Shown here: in pieces, positions 1-11,139 of the stretch | How the letters are laid out: every line of letters begins with the position of its first letter | How positions within the stretch are numbered: position 1 is the stretch's first letter | NCBI GenBank assembly: GCA_035610835.1 | Contig: CM069448.1 | Location: 14,508,462-14,572,461 of the forward strand | DNA from: Ophiura sarsii | Taxonomy: Eukaryota > Echinodermata > Ophiuroidea > Amphilepidida > Ophiuridae | DNA length: 64,000 nt | Direction of reading: 5' to 3' | The notes under the pieces: generated by a model | The model's database searches: none | Told to the model about the DNA's origin: nothing | The model's input: the letters and a program-made list of their open reading frames with translations, nothing else | Position numbers and translations under genes: made by a program

Positions 1-1181
1 GGGATTTTTTCCAAACATCAATATTCTATTCGTCAAACCTTGAATATACGTCCGTTGTAGACACCATAACACATCGTAAACATTGGCGGTATTTTACATT
101 TTGTTCTCGCACACAGAATTTGCCATTCATTTCACTCAGGCTCTTGCGTTTTGTGTACATTTTTAGCACTTCCGCCACTGGTTTTGGCGACCACATCTTA
201 TTCAGTCAGGACAAATTTCAAGATTTGTGATAGCTTATATCAAATCTGGGCCCATATCCAAATCCCACAATGTTATTATCGTGTACGCTTCCATGTTCCT
301 GCTTTCGCTGTTTTTAACTAAGATGGTGGTGGTGGTCGGCATCCTAAAATTTCAAAGCTTATTCCACAATATATTTCACAGGATAGTTTGTCGATGTTGA
401 GTCGGACATGTCGACCATATACCGGATTCGGGAATACGTGAGTCTTTATAGTAGTTGAATCGATATTGCCATAATTCTGTAGAATAAAAAATATGCGAAA
501 AATAAATAAAAATATAACATGTATATTTCTAGTTCGCTACTGATAACAATGTATGTAAATAATTAACTAAGTATATACTTTTAATGTTATTAGGCCGAAA
601 AATAAGCAGATGTGGTACTCAAAGTGCTCAAGACTGGGTACAAGTGATCATGATGAAAGATGATTGAGCCACGTCTCCATCCCGACGCCTATAAAACTAA
701 AAGACCCACTACACATTAAAACTAATTAAGACCCCACTACAAAACTCTAAGCCTATCCAATTAGGTGCCTGGATATAGTATGTCTGAACTTAGACATGTA
801 GTATTGTTATACATACCACATCTGTAGGTTTAAGTTTATAAAAGTGCCGCGAAAATAAGAAATCATCTGCACCTGTATATACGTCACCATATTGATCGAA
901 GCTATGACAAATTAACATCTTGTTTCATGAACTGATATATGTTTGATTTAGGCCTATGCATAGACTTCCTACGTGATTACGTGCAGCGACCTTTCCTAAT
1001 GATAATGATACTGAACACCTAACCACCAGGGCATTCTGTAGGTATAAAGCAGCTTTTTATCCATATCTATTGATATCTGCCTCTTGTTCTTAGCAACATG
1101 GTCCCCTGGTTTAGAGTATTTATTTTTGCGGTCCAATGCAAAGAAACCTAGCATAAATAAATCTTAACAAAGTAGTTTAGC
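1..1181. other. Non-coding stretch, no gene seen
   Basis: AT-rich sequence with no open frame of note and no recognisable exon on either strand. It contains a TAGGCCTA-type word near 950, which recurs through the window. It ends where the GGCCCTGTCACACC-type repeat nest begins. I see no transposon ends in it. Confidence 0.5.
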
Positions 1182-1236
1182 TAAAGACCCTGTCACCCGT
1201 TAAGGCGATACGCCATGGTGTGACAGGGCCTTTAGG
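1182..1236. repeat. Two opposed element ends with almost no interior
   Basis: A left-type terminus (CCCTGTCAC) and a right-type terminus (GGTGTGACAGGGCC) face each other with only about 20 bases between them. This looks like an element reduced to its inverted ends by internal deletion. Confidence 0.5.
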
Positions 1237-2268
1237 GTTCGCAGAGATTTATTAAAGCTGATATAAGTTGGGGATACGTCGTTTACGTTAAGAGCACGCT
1301 GTGATAAGCTGTGAAAAATTGGAACACGTCGAGCCCGCGAACAATTATTGAGCATGTTCAAAATTTCTCGACGTACTCAACGTGTGCTTAATACGTTCTG
1401 CATAAGTTCCCGATAGGTTCGTGGTAGGTTAGACATACGTTTACATACGCTGACATACGTTAGACATACGTTGACATACGCTGACATACGTTAGAGGTAC
1501 GTTACTCGTAAGTTATAGGTTGAATCTATACATTTATCCTTCTAGATATTTTAATAGTTTCATCTAGGCTGCGTTTACTTGAAATGGCAGCACTTGTCCC
1601 GCCGTGTACGAAACTCAATTTCTGCAGCGGCATAAGTCACGTGTTCGTTGTACGCCGAGGATAGCTGAGGAAACGTCGAACACGGCAGACATACGCTACC
1701 AATACGTTAAGCATACGTTAAGCATAATTACTCGACGTACTCAACGTGTGTTTAACTTACGTTCTGCATAAGTTCCCGATAGGTTCGTGGTACGTTAGAC
1801 ATACGTTTACAAACGCTGACATACGTTAGACATACGTTGACATACGCTGACATACGTTAGAGGTACGTTACTCGTAAGTTGGTATACGTTGATGTACGTC
1901 GGCTGAAAATATATAGCTATCTAGCATTGATACAAACCAAAATATTGCAATTCGTTGGGAAGTTGGACGTTCTTGGACTCTGACAATTTTCGAGCTATTT
2001 TTTGTATACGTCGGCATACGTTCAGGCGATACGCTACCCTGTCACACCATGGCGTTTCGCCTGAACGTATGACAACGTATGCGAAATATCGAAAAATACG
2101 TTGCTGTACGTAAGTGTACGCTGATACAAGTTAGGGGTAAGTTGGGGATACGTCGTTTTCGTTAAGAGCACGCTGTGATACGTTGTGAAAATATGGAACA
2201 CGTCGAGCCCGCGAAAGATTATTGAGCATGTTCAAAATTTATCGACGTACTCAACGTGTGCTTCACTT

Positions 2269-2326
2269 AAGGCCCTGTCACACCATAAAGGCCCTGTCAC
2301 ACCATAAAGGCCCTGTCACACCATAA
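2269..2326 (+). repeat. Three 19-bp tandem copies of the element terminus
   Basis: AAGGCCCTGTCACACCATA starts at 2269, 2288 and 2307, an exact 19-bp period. Only the terminal sequence is multiplied. The third copy runs on into an element body (CGTATCGCCTCAACG). This may come from nested insertions into the same end or from slippage. Confidence 0.8.
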
Positions 2327-2998
2327 CGTATCGCCTCAACGTATGCCAACGTATGCGAAATATCGAAAAATACGTTGGTGTACGTTGGCGTACGCTGATA
2401 TAAGTTAGGGGTACGTTGGGGATACGTCGTTTACGTTAAGAGCACGCTGTGATACGCTGTGACAATTTGGACCACGAAAAAATATTGAGCATGCTCAAAA
2501 TTTCTCGACGTACTCAACGTGTGCTTAATACGTTCTGCATAAGTTCCCGGTAAGTCTATGGTACGTTAAATATACGTTGACATACGCTGACATACGTTAG
2601 TGGTACGTTACTCGTAAGTATACGTTGATGAACGTAGGCTGGGGGAAACGTACAGCCAACGTAGTGATAACGAGTTGATAACGTATATGTGCCGTATGTC
2701 TAACGTATGCCTGACGTATTTCCAACGAGTTTCGACGTATTCTCACGTATTCACCTTATGCCGGGCGATCGTGTAAGGCCCTGTCACGTATCCATAACGT
2801 ATCCATAGCGTATTGATAGCGTATCACTAACTTATAACATACTTATCACAGCGTATCACAGCGTATGCGAGCGTATGACTAACGTATGCTTAACGTATAC
2901 TTAACGTATTCGTAGCGTATGTCTGCCGTGTTCGACGTATCGTCAGCGTATCCTCGACGCACAACGAAACACGTGGCTTATTATGCCGCTGTAGCACG

Positions 2999-3006
2999 TA
3001 TAAATA
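2999..3006 (+). promoter_or_regulatory. TATA-box-like sequence ahead of the micro-ORF
   Basis: TATAAATA lies 53 bp upstream of the micro-ORF start, and a CACGTG E-box lies about 30 bp further upstream. The segment just before it (about 2790-2990) is the reverse complement of element interiors seen elsewhere in the nest. No transcript evidence is available here. Confidence 0.3.
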
Positions 3007-3058
3007 CCGCGCCGATCTCACATTACATCATTCCCGCCGATGTCATCAAGCAGTTAAC

Positions 3059-3145
3059 ATGCCTCCCAAGAAGAAGCAAGCAACCAGGGGCCGAGGCCGA
3101 GGAGGAGGAAAAGCAAGAAGGCCAAGACAGACCATGAAGAAGTGA
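3059..3145 (+). CDS. 28-residue Lys/Arg/Gly-rich micro-ORF inside the repeat nest
   Basis: The frame starts ATGCCTCCCAAGAAGAAG and ends TGA, giving 28 residues: a PPKKK start, then a RGRGRGGG run, then more Arg and Lys. The composition resembles a nuclear-localisation or RGG-type nucleic-acid-binding tail. A TATAAATA box lies 53 bp upstream of the ATG, with a CACGTG E-box before it. A second copy of the downstream part (about 4733-4850) lacks the peptide-coding part. It could be a relic first exon, a captured host fragment or chance. Coding status is unproven. Confidence 0.25.
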   Translation: MPPKKKQATRGRGRGGGKARRPRQTMKK

Positions 3146-3229
3146 GGATGAGATACTCAAGGGACCCATTTATATACTCAAACCCTCCATAAGTTCCCAA
3201 AACGCCGAATGCGCGCTAGCTGTACGGTA

Positions 3230-4044
3230 GCCCTGTCACACCATGGCGTATCGCCTGAACGTATAATAACGTATGCGAAATATCGAAAAATACGTTGGCG
3301 TACGTTGGTGTACGCTGATACAAGTTAGGGGTAAGTTTGGGATACGTCGTATACGTTAAGAGCACGCTGTGATACGTTGTGAAAATTTGGAACACGTCGA
3401 GCCCGCGAAAAATTATTGAGCATGTTCAAAATGTCTCGACGTACTCAACGTGTGCTTAACTTACGTTCTGCATAAGTTCCCGATAGGTTCGTGGTACGTT
3501 AGACATACGTTTACAAACGCTGACATACGTTAGACATACGCTGACATACGTTAGAGGTACGTTAATCGTCTTAAGTTGTAGGTTGGACATATAGATTTAC
3601 CCTTCTAGATATTTTAATAGTTATCATCTAGGCTGCGTTTACTTGAACTGGCAACACTTGTCCCGCCGTGTACGAAACTCAATTTCTGCAACGGCATAAG
3701 TCACGTGTTCGTTGTACGCCGAGGATACGCTGAGGATACGTCGAGCACGGCAGACATACGCTACGAATACGTTGGTCATACGCTCGCCAATCGCATACGC
3801 TGTGATACGCTGTCATAAATTTGTTATAAGTTAGTCATACGCTATCAATACGTTAGTCATACGCTATGTATGCGTTTAATACGCTATGGATACGTCCATT
3901 CCATCACCGATGTTGACGCAATTCGTTGGGAAGTTGGACGTTCTTGGACGTTCTCGGACTCTGACAATTTTCGAGCTTTTTTTTAATACGTCGGCATACG
4001 TTCAGGCCACGTTCAGGCCATACGCTATGGTGTGACAGGGCCTT
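3230..4044 (+). mobile_element. Best-bounded copy 1 of the CCCTGTCACACC family (815 bp)
   Basis: The left end reads GCCCTGTCACACCATGGCG and the right end CTATGGTGTGACAGGGCC. It abuts a second element body (TTAACGTATCGCCTCAACG) at 4044. The interior matches 4858-5726 over most of its length, including a conserved non-repetitive segment around CTTCTAGATATTTTAATAG. There is no coding capacity. Confidence 0.7.
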
Positions 4045-4857
4045 AACGTATCGCCTCAACGTATGCCAACTTATGCGAAATTATCGAAAAATACGTTGGT
4101 GTACGTTGGTGTACGCTGATATAAGTTAGGGGTACGTTGGGGATACGTCGTTTACGTTAAGAGCACGCTGTGATACTCTGACAATTTGGAACACGTCGAG
4201 CCCGCGAAAAAATATTGAGCATGCTCAAAATTTCTCGACGTACTCAACGTGTGCTTAATACGTTCTGCATAAGTTCCCGGTAAGTTTGTGGTACGTTAAA
4301 TATACGTTGACATACGCTGACATATGTTAGTGGTACGTTACTCGTACGTTACTCGTAAGTTGGTATACGTTGATGAACGTAGGCTGATGGGGAAACGTAC
4401 AGCCAACGCAGTGATAACGAGCTGATGACGTATATGTGCCGTATGTCTAACGTATGCCTGACGTATTTCCAACGAGTTTCGACGTATTTTCACGTATTCA
4501 CCTTATGCCGGGCGATCGTGTAAGGCCCTGTTACGTATCCATAGCGTATCCATAGCGTATTGAACGTATACATAGCGTATGACTAACGTATTGATAGCGT
4601 ATCACTAACTTGTAACATACTTATGACAGCGTATCACAGCGTATGCGAGCGTATGACTAACGTATGTTTAACGTATACTTAACGTAGCGTAGCGTATTCG
4701 TAGCGTATGATGATGGGTTGATGCGTTCAGCACGACAGACCATGAAGAAGTGAGGATGAGATACTCAAGGGACCCATTTATATACTTAAACCCTCCATAA
4801 GTTCCCAAAACGCCGAATGCTCGCTAGCTGTACGGTACATACGCTAGCTGTACGGTA

Positions 4858-5726
4858 GCCCTGTCACACCATGGCGTATCGCCTGAACGTATGACAACGT
4901 ATGCGAAATATCGAAAAATACGTTGGCGTACGTTGGTGTACGCTGATACAAGTTAGGGGTAAGTTGGGGATACGTCGTTTACGTTAAGAGCACGCTGTGA
5001 TACGTTGTGAAAATTTGGAACACGTCGAGCCCGCGAAAAATTATTGAGCATGTTCAAAATTTCTCGACTTACTCAACGTGTGCTTAACATACGTTCTGCA
5101 TAAGTTCCCGATAGGTTCGTGGTACGTTAGACATACGTTTACAAACGCTGACATACGTTAGACATACGTTGACATACGCTGACATACGTTAGAGGTTCGT
5201 TACTCGTCGTAAGTTATAGGTTGGACCTATAGATTTACCCTTCTAGATATTTTAATAGTTATCATCTAGGCTGCGTTTACTTGAACTGGCAACACTTGTC
5301 CCGCCGTGTACGAAACTCAATTTCTGCAGCGGCATAAGTCACGTGTTCGTTGTACGCCGAGGATACGCTGAGGATACGTCGAACACGGCAGACATACGCT
5401 TCGAATACGTTAAGCATACGTTGGTATACGCTCGCCGATCGCATATGCTGTGATACGCTGTGATAAGTTTGTTATAAGTTAGTGATACGCTATCAATACG
5501 TTAGTCATACGCTATGTATACGTTTAATACGCTATGGATACGCTATGGATACGCTATGGATACGCTATGGATATGTCCATTCCATCACCGATGTCGACTT
5601 TTCCTACGCAATTCGTTGGGAAGTTGGACGTTCTTGGACTCTGACAATTTTCGAGCTATTTTTTGAATACGTCGGCATACGTTCAGGCCACGTTCAGGCC
5701 ATACGCTATGGTGTGACAGGGCCTTT
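4858..5726 (+). mobile_element. Best-bounded copy 2 of the CCCTGTCACACC family (869 bp)
   Basis: It has the same termini and interior order as the 3230-4044 copy. It is longer partly because of an 11-bp minisatellite at 5528-5571. Open frames here are by-products of the repeat words, not genes. Confidence 0.7.
5528..5571 (+). repeat. 11-bp minisatellite, four perfect units
   Basis: TACGCTATGGA occurs four times head to tail inside the transposon-like copy. The equivalent place in the 3230-4044 copy has a single unit (TACGCTATGTA-like), so the expansion is specific to this copy. Confidence 0.85.
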
Positions 5727-5879
5727 ACGTTCTGCATAAGATAGGTTCGTGGTACGTTAGACATACGTTTACAAACGCTGACATGCGTTAGACATACGTT
5801 GACATACGCTGACATACGTTAGAGGTACGTTACTCGTCTTAAGTTATAGGTTGGACCTATATATTTACCCTTCTAGATA

Positions 5880-6152
5880 TGTATGTCAACGTATGTCTAA
5901 CGTACCACGAACGTACATGGAATTTATGCAGAACGTATTAAGCACACGTTGAGTACGCCGACATTTTTTGAACATGCTCAATCATTTTTCGCGGGCTCGA
6001 CGTGTTCCAAATTTTCACAGCGTATCACAGCGTGCTCTTAACGTAAACGACGTATCCCCAACTTACCCCCAACTTATATCAGCGTATTTTTGATATTTTC
6101 GCATACGTTGACATACGTTCAGGCGATACGTCATGGTGTGACAGGGCCTTTA
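5880..6152 (-). mobile_element. Inverted partial copy closing the nest
   Basis: From 5880 the element body is read in reverse: ACGTATGTCAACG words, then the inverted AAGCACACGTTGAGTACG marker, ending GTGTGACAGGGCCTTTAAA. It joins directly to the forward copy at TTCTAGATAT, forming a head-to-head junction. Confidence 0.6.
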
Positions 6153-6390
6153 AACATGTTTACAATTTTGAGCGTGTGACATTTCTTTTTAACTGATTGA
6201 AAAACATGTAAAGCTGCTTATCCACACAAAAAAAGCCTGTGTAAAACAATCAATGGTTGTTAATCTACACAGGGGACTGAACTTATGAACAAACGGAACA
6301 AAAATGTATCTAGCCTGTTGGAGAAACAGAAACGGCACAAGCACCGGCGGTTCTAGCGCCCACCTACTTCAGAACAAGAACCAGCTTCAT

Positions 6391-7852
6391 CCACTGTCAT
6401 TAACCTATCATCTTCCACCCTGTCTGATGCAGAACACAAACTTCTCTCCAGGGGCCTTAAATTCCGCCCCACTCCATCTGATACCAATGAAGTTGAGCTT
6501 AGCGAGGACCTTACTCAGGTTTATCGCAGGATATGTCTCAGAGAATATTTTCGTGATGCTCTTCCATCTGTACCTGCGCCTTTCTACAAGAAGAGAGTCC
6601 GCACCCAGGTTAGCACCACTGAGCATGTTTCCCGCAGATCTTATAATAACAATATCTCTAGGAAGGAACGGCACGCACTGAATTCCATCAAGTGATGGAC
6701 ATACATCCTTATCAAGCCAACAGACAAAGGGTCAGCAGTACTTGTCGTAGACCGACAGAAATACATCGATGAAGCCATGCGTCATCTTGACAACCGTACC
6801 AATTATGCTGTCCTTGACTCAGATCTAACTAACACATGTTCTCAAAATGAATCAGCGTCAAGAGCTCCCTAACAAAGCGTTTGAGTTTCTATCTCCCGCA
6901 GATTGCTGTGTTGCTCGCTTCTACCTTCTTCCTAATATCCATAAGCCGGGAAACCCCAGAAGACCCATCATCTATGGCAACGTCTCCCCAACTGAGAACA
7001 ACTCCCTCTTTGTTGATAACTTCATCAACCCTCTTGTTCCAAAGGTTCCCTCCTATATCCATGACACCCCGGACTTTCTCAGGAAATTTGAAGCTATCAA
7101 GAACCGCAATTATTGGCAGAATGATGTTAAGTCTCGCTATACTAACATTTCCCATCAGGAAGTCATCGAAGCAAGCCGTGCAGCATTGGCCAAGGTTTGT
7201 CATTCCAGTCCATCCGTATCTGACATCGAATGCCACATGAACCATGTTCTAACCAAGAACAATTTCACTTTCATGGACATGACCTACTTATAGGTACATG
7301 TCACAGAAATGATTCCTTCATGGGCCTGTCTTCGAGGTGAAGGCTGGATGAACAATTGCTAGCTAAAGCGCCCTGTCGACCTTGGATTTGGTGGCGGTAC
7401 TTTGACAACGTATTCTTCATCTGGACCAGTGATGAAAGCAGTCTTCTGACATTCATTGATAATAATGAACTTATTTCACAGGACCAGGAAGTTCACTTCT
7501 GATTATTCCCACCAACAGGCACACTTTCTTGATGTTACCATGCAGAAAGCTGAGAATGGTATACTGACTACAGATCTCTTCACCAAGCCCACAGACACAC
7601 AACAGTATCTCCATGCATCAAGCTGCCACCCTCGCCATCGTAAGAATGTCATAGCATATAGTCAGACTCACCGTCTCCGAAATATTTGCTCTAACAAATA
7701 CAGACTCTTATATCCTGCATAGAATTTGAAGAAGCATCTGGTTGCCAAGGGTCACTCTTCCAAAGTCCAGCAAGCCTTTCAGAATGTTCAATCTCTTCCG
7801 AGATCCACGGTCCTTGAGGAGGAGTCTAGAAATCAAAAACCTACCCCTAGAT
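6391..7852 (+). pseudogene. Penelope-like element reverse transcriptase, broken
   Basis: Conceptual translation across frames follows the order of a Penelope-like element polyprotein: GLKFRPTP in the N-terminal part, KPTDKGSAV, then FYLLPNIHKPGNPRRPI and PTENNSLFVDNF of the finger/palm region, YTNI, FFIW after the catalytic turn, and TKPTDTQQYLHASSCHP in the C-terminal third. It is dead: there are in-frame stops near 6691 and 6870, frameshifts near 6847 and around 7290-7460, and the catalytic turn reads YFDN where Y-x-D-D is expected. The GIY-YIG endonuclease domain usually found in canonical members is not visible after the LKKHLVAKGH segment. The replacements and stops suggest an old insertion. 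Family assignment rests on motif order and is firm; the subfamily is not determined. Confidence 0.85.
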
Positions 7853-8246
7853 TCTCCTAAGATTCACTAAGTTTCATCCTAACCTCCCTCCCCTACGTCA
7901 CAACACCAATCACCAACACTAACTACACATTCTACACACATCAGACCGTCTTCGTGGTACAGTTCGTGATATACTTTGTTATAGTATCCACTTACTCAAT
8001 CAGTTGTCAATTTGATAACCATTCTTCATCTATCTGCCACTTTGTCCCTCTATTATTTTATGTTATCTCTTGTCATTTCCTGCCCATTGTCCCCCTGTCT
8101 ATATATGTATGTTGTGTATGTTGTATTCTGTCATTTTGCCTTCCATACATATTCTGCTAGAATCGAAACGTCAGGTCCTCTTATATTTATTGCAATTTAA
8201 GTTTGTTTGTGAATATTATAGGGACAGTTTTATACTTCATTTAAAG
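7853..8246 (+). other. Probable 3' flank or UTR of the Penelope-like relic
   Basis: T-rich sequence with short low-complexity frames and no gene. It includes TCGAAACGTCAGG at 8162-8174, which resembles the 3' core of the hammerhead ribozyme motifs known from Penelope-like terminal repeats. I could not find a convincing matching CTGATGA core just before it, so this is only a hint. Confidence 0.3.
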
Positions 8247-8282
8247 TTAATGTAATAGTAACAGATGTTCTAATCTACTTAC

Positions 8283-9583
8283 CACATCAATCATAGTGTG
8301 CCCATTACCACCATCAATATCATAAGACACTTTAAATTTCCGCACGAAACTGTTTGTCGTCGCATGTATCCCACCTTTACTCCTTATGCCCGTCATCCAC
8401 ATATTTTGCAACAAATCTACGTCAAATAACGGATTTGTGTCAGACGTGAGTGGTACCCAAGCATCCCATACATGTACACCCTGCATGTGAACCTTGTTAA
8501 GACGCCCTCTTTCTTTGCCGTAACGTTCATCATTTAGGTCAAGAACGGTTGTGACAGCGAGTCCATGTGAAATTATTTCTTCACTCTCCATCCCCAGGGG
8601 GTCCACCCTACGACATGCATCTTCAGTACACACACAAGTTGGTGGTTCTGTAGACGAATGCGGTGTTGTAATCGTTGTCAAGCAACCAGGACATGTAGGC
8701 GAATTTGTAGATTGTGGCGACAAAGTGCTTGTCGGTGAGGGCTTTACCGTTTGTGTTACTATAGTCGTAAATGTTGGTGAAGTCGTCGAGAAGGACGTTG
8801 GTGGTTGAGAATCGGTCGTTGGTGGCTGTGAAATAGTCGTTGGTGGTTCTGAGTTAGTCGTTTGTAGTTGCGAGTCGGTCGTTGGTGACTTTGATTCGAT
8901 TATTGGTTGTTGCGAGTCGGTCGTTGGTTGTTGCGAGTCGGTCGTTGGTGGTAGCGAGGCGATAGTAGGTGGCTGTGATGCAGTCATTGGTGGTTGCGAG
9001 TCGATTGTTGGTGGTTGTGAGTCAGTTGTTGACTGTAAATTGGTCGTTTGTGGCTGCGAGTCCGTTGGTGCTTGTGACTCTGTCGTTACTGGTTCTGAGT
9101 CGGCTGTCGGGGGTTGCGAGTCTGTCGTTGGTGGCTGAGATTCAGTCGTTGGTGGTTGTGAGTCGGTAGTTAGTGGTTGTGAGTCAGTAGTTTGTGGTTG
9201 TGAGTCTGTCGTTGGTGGTTGTGAGTCGGTCGTTGGTAGTTGTGAGTCAGTCGTTGGTGGTTGCGAGTCAGTTGTTGGTGGTTGTGAGTCAGTCGTTAAT
9301 GGTTGGGAGTCAGTTATTAGTGGTTGCGAGTCTGTCGTTGGTGGTTGTGAATCGATCGTTGGTTGTTTTGAATCGGTCGTTGGTGGTTGTGAGTCAGTCG
9401 TTGGAGTCCGTTTGTCTGTTGTTGGTCGGTGTGAGTCAGTTGTTAGTTGTTGTGAGTCTGTCGTTGGTTGTTGTGACTCATTTGTAAAAAGAGGAGTCGT
9501 CGGTTGTTTGGATATTGTCGTCAATGATGACGCAGACGAAATAACTTGAGGAAGGGAGAACTTAATGCTTGTTGTCAGAGTAC
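8283..9583 (-). CDS. Exon: mucin-like heptad repeats plus start of an F5/8C (discoidin) domain
   Basis: A long minus-strand frame. The exon probably starts at 9583 after a pyrimidine-rich acceptor (TTTACCATTCTTTGCCAG) and ends at 8283 before a strong GTAAGT donor. First come about 33 heptads of the type SQPPTTD, rich in Thr, Ser and Pro, as in an O-glycosylated stalk. A Cys-containing spacer (CPGC, CVCTEDAC) follows, then an F5/8 type C start: DPLGMESEEI, ERGRLN, AWVPLTSDTNPLFDVDL, TGIRSKGG, FKVSYDIDG. This matches the N-terminal half of discoidin domains, which bind carbohydrates or phospholipids on extracellular proteins. The remaining half should be in a later exon at lower coordinates; I do not see it, and the Penelope relic lies there. 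The conserved Trp-Leu-Gln before VDL is changed to PLFD. The frame is open upstream to an ATG at 9713, but the splice acceptor makes 9583 the more likely edge. Confidence 0.8.
8790..9480 (-). repeat. 21-bp coding minisatellite (TTDSQPP-type heptads)
   Basis: About 33 diverged copies of a 21-bp unit, read on the minus strand as SQPPTTD with changes mainly at positions 3-6. Two units have lost one codon, and no frameshift is seen, so the frame has been kept. On the plus strand the same DNA gives spurious VVSQSLVV-type frames. Confidence 0.9.
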
Positions 9584-10943
9584 CTGGCAAAGAATGGTAA
9601 AGGAAACGGTGATATAGTTTCTGAATGCATTCAGGCTGAGCGGCTAAAGAATTGGCAACCTCAATTACCCACACTTGGCAACATGTGAACCGCCCATTAA
9701 TCGTACAGTACAAAATAAGATATTTTAATACAACATTCTTTTAAATTATTATTATTATTATTATTTTTTGTATTCTGAATATTTAAAAAAAAAAAAAAAA
9801 ATGACAATTCCTCTAGAAAGTTTGACTTTAGGTATGTTAACGAAATATATTAGAAAGAGAGATAAGCATCGCCATTTTTCTGTTTTAGGATGTTTTTAGG
9901 TGGTATAGGAATATGACCATAACAAATATAGTTTTTGAATTGACAGAAATCAGCCAACAAACATAAGCTGAAAAACTTGCAACGTATAGACAATTTTCCG
10001 ACACAAATGCCTAGGGTGTAGTTTTATTTGGTAAACACCTGGTATACAATATTGGGAAGGGCGTGCTTCAGCTTGAGTAAGAAACTCAGACTGAAAAAGT
10101 TGGAAATACAAGAGCGGACAGTCAGGTATACAATACCACTAAAGCGATTATTGGGAAAACACAGGAGTGAAAAAAGTCACGTGTTTGCATCAACTACACG
10201 GTAATTTTATATCATAGTTCGGAGAGGTGGGTGGGTTTGTCAACAAGTGCGGGACCTAATACTCACCCAGTGAATTCATCTCAACTGATGTCCTAGATTC
10301 ATGTGTCGCGTCAGTAATTGATTGACAGGATTTTGACAAGTCCTAATTTACACAAAATAGAAAAAACGCGATTCAATATAGTACTTTAATTTTCGATATT
10401 TTGATAATTCTAACGATCTTAAGAGTACATGAAGAGGTAACACACGTTTTAAAATGTGGAAGTTTTAACAATGCAAAAGATTAAATTGAAAATTCACCCA
10501 AAAATACAGAAATGTCTCCCTTTGAGATTAAAATGGTTGACAGAGTGGTACCGGATGAAAGAGTTTGGGTTGCCTCTGACCATATCCCGGTGAGAGATAA
10601 AGAGAGACAATTCTGTCTCTCTATCGCATACTTAGTTTCTGGAACAGTATTTGCGTAAAGTTGATATTATCTATGATTGAGAAATTGACAAATAAAACAA
10701 CCGGGGAAGATATATTCACCCTAGTTGGCCGTACATTTAACTCTGGTGTTTCTTCGTGTCGATTTCTTCGAAAAACAGGTAGTTCGGTTGACTACCGCAC
10801 CGCAGGTAAATTTAACCCAAATAAGCTTACTTTACGCTACCACATTTAAGCTTAATATACGCTTGAAAACGTTATTAACCCTAACCACCGAGGCACCTTT
10901 TCTAAAGAATTTTTTTCGCGGCCAAATAGCGAGGGGAAATAGT

Positions 10944-11016
10944 GCCCCCTTCCCCGGGGCTAGAACCCCGGACCTCTGGGTTCAGAGGCAGACGATCTAC
11001 CGCTAGGCCAAGGGGC
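10944..11016 (-). repeat. tRNA-derived SINE-like sequence or tRNA pseudogene
   Basis: Read on the minus strand it starts GCCCCTTGGCC, carries an A box (TAGCGGTAGATCG) and a B box (GGTTCTAGCCC), and ends AAGGGGGC. The anticodon arm pairs CCTCT/AGAGG and the T arm pairs CCGGGG/CCCCGG, but both loops have six bases instead of seven and the D arm pairs badly. It is therefore unlikely to be a working tRNA; a polymerase-III SINE head is more likely. Its position inside an intron, opposed to nothing coding, fits this. Confidence 0.65.
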
Positions 11017-11139
11017 GAAACCATACATGGCGGAGTGTATTCCGCCCTATATATACCATGGGCCCCTGGGGCCATTATTTCATCGAAAAACTGCCGAGCC
11101 GGGTGACACAAGCACACCGCATCGTACACTGCAAAAAGG

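Larger units (their letters stand above)
1182..6152. mobile_element. Nest of non-autonomous DNA-transposon-like copies with GGCCCTGTCACACC termini
   Basis: At least five related copies, direct and inverted, make up this block. Their ends read GGCCCTGTCACACCATGGCG and the reverse complement. The interiors are dense in TACGTT, TACGCT and CGTATG words. The marker TCGACGTACTCAACGTGTG recurs near 1367, 1733, 2243, 2506, 3437 and 4236, with a one-base variant near 5065 and an inverted, altered copy near 5940. The two best-bounded copies are 3230-4044 and 4858-5726. No transposase frame is present, so these are non-autonomous. TTAA-like flanks occur at some ends, but nesting hides true target-site duplications, so I do not assign a superfamily. 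Confidence 0.75.

Noticed and set aside
2919..3137. 72-codon plus-strand frame in the repeat nest
   Set aside because: It runs through transposon words without family similarity. The nearby 28-codon frame after the TATA box is in a different frame and only marginally better.
5482..5815. Frames reading RYGYAMDTLWIRYGY and the reverse
   Set aside because: They are products of the TACGCTATGGA minisatellite and TACGYT words.
6889..7245. Minus-strand and alternative-frame ORFs over the Penelope region
   Set aside because: They are shadows of the reverse-transcriptase reading, which alone shows ordered family motifs.
8551..9487. Plus-strand frames rich in VVSQSLVV across the mucin exon
   Set aside because: These are the opposite-strand reading of the TTDSQPP heptad repeat; the minus strand has splice signals and a discoidin domain.
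10944..11016. Functional tRNA gene
   Set aside because: Both the anticodon and T loops are one base short and the D arm does not pair, so it fits a SINE head or pseudogene better.
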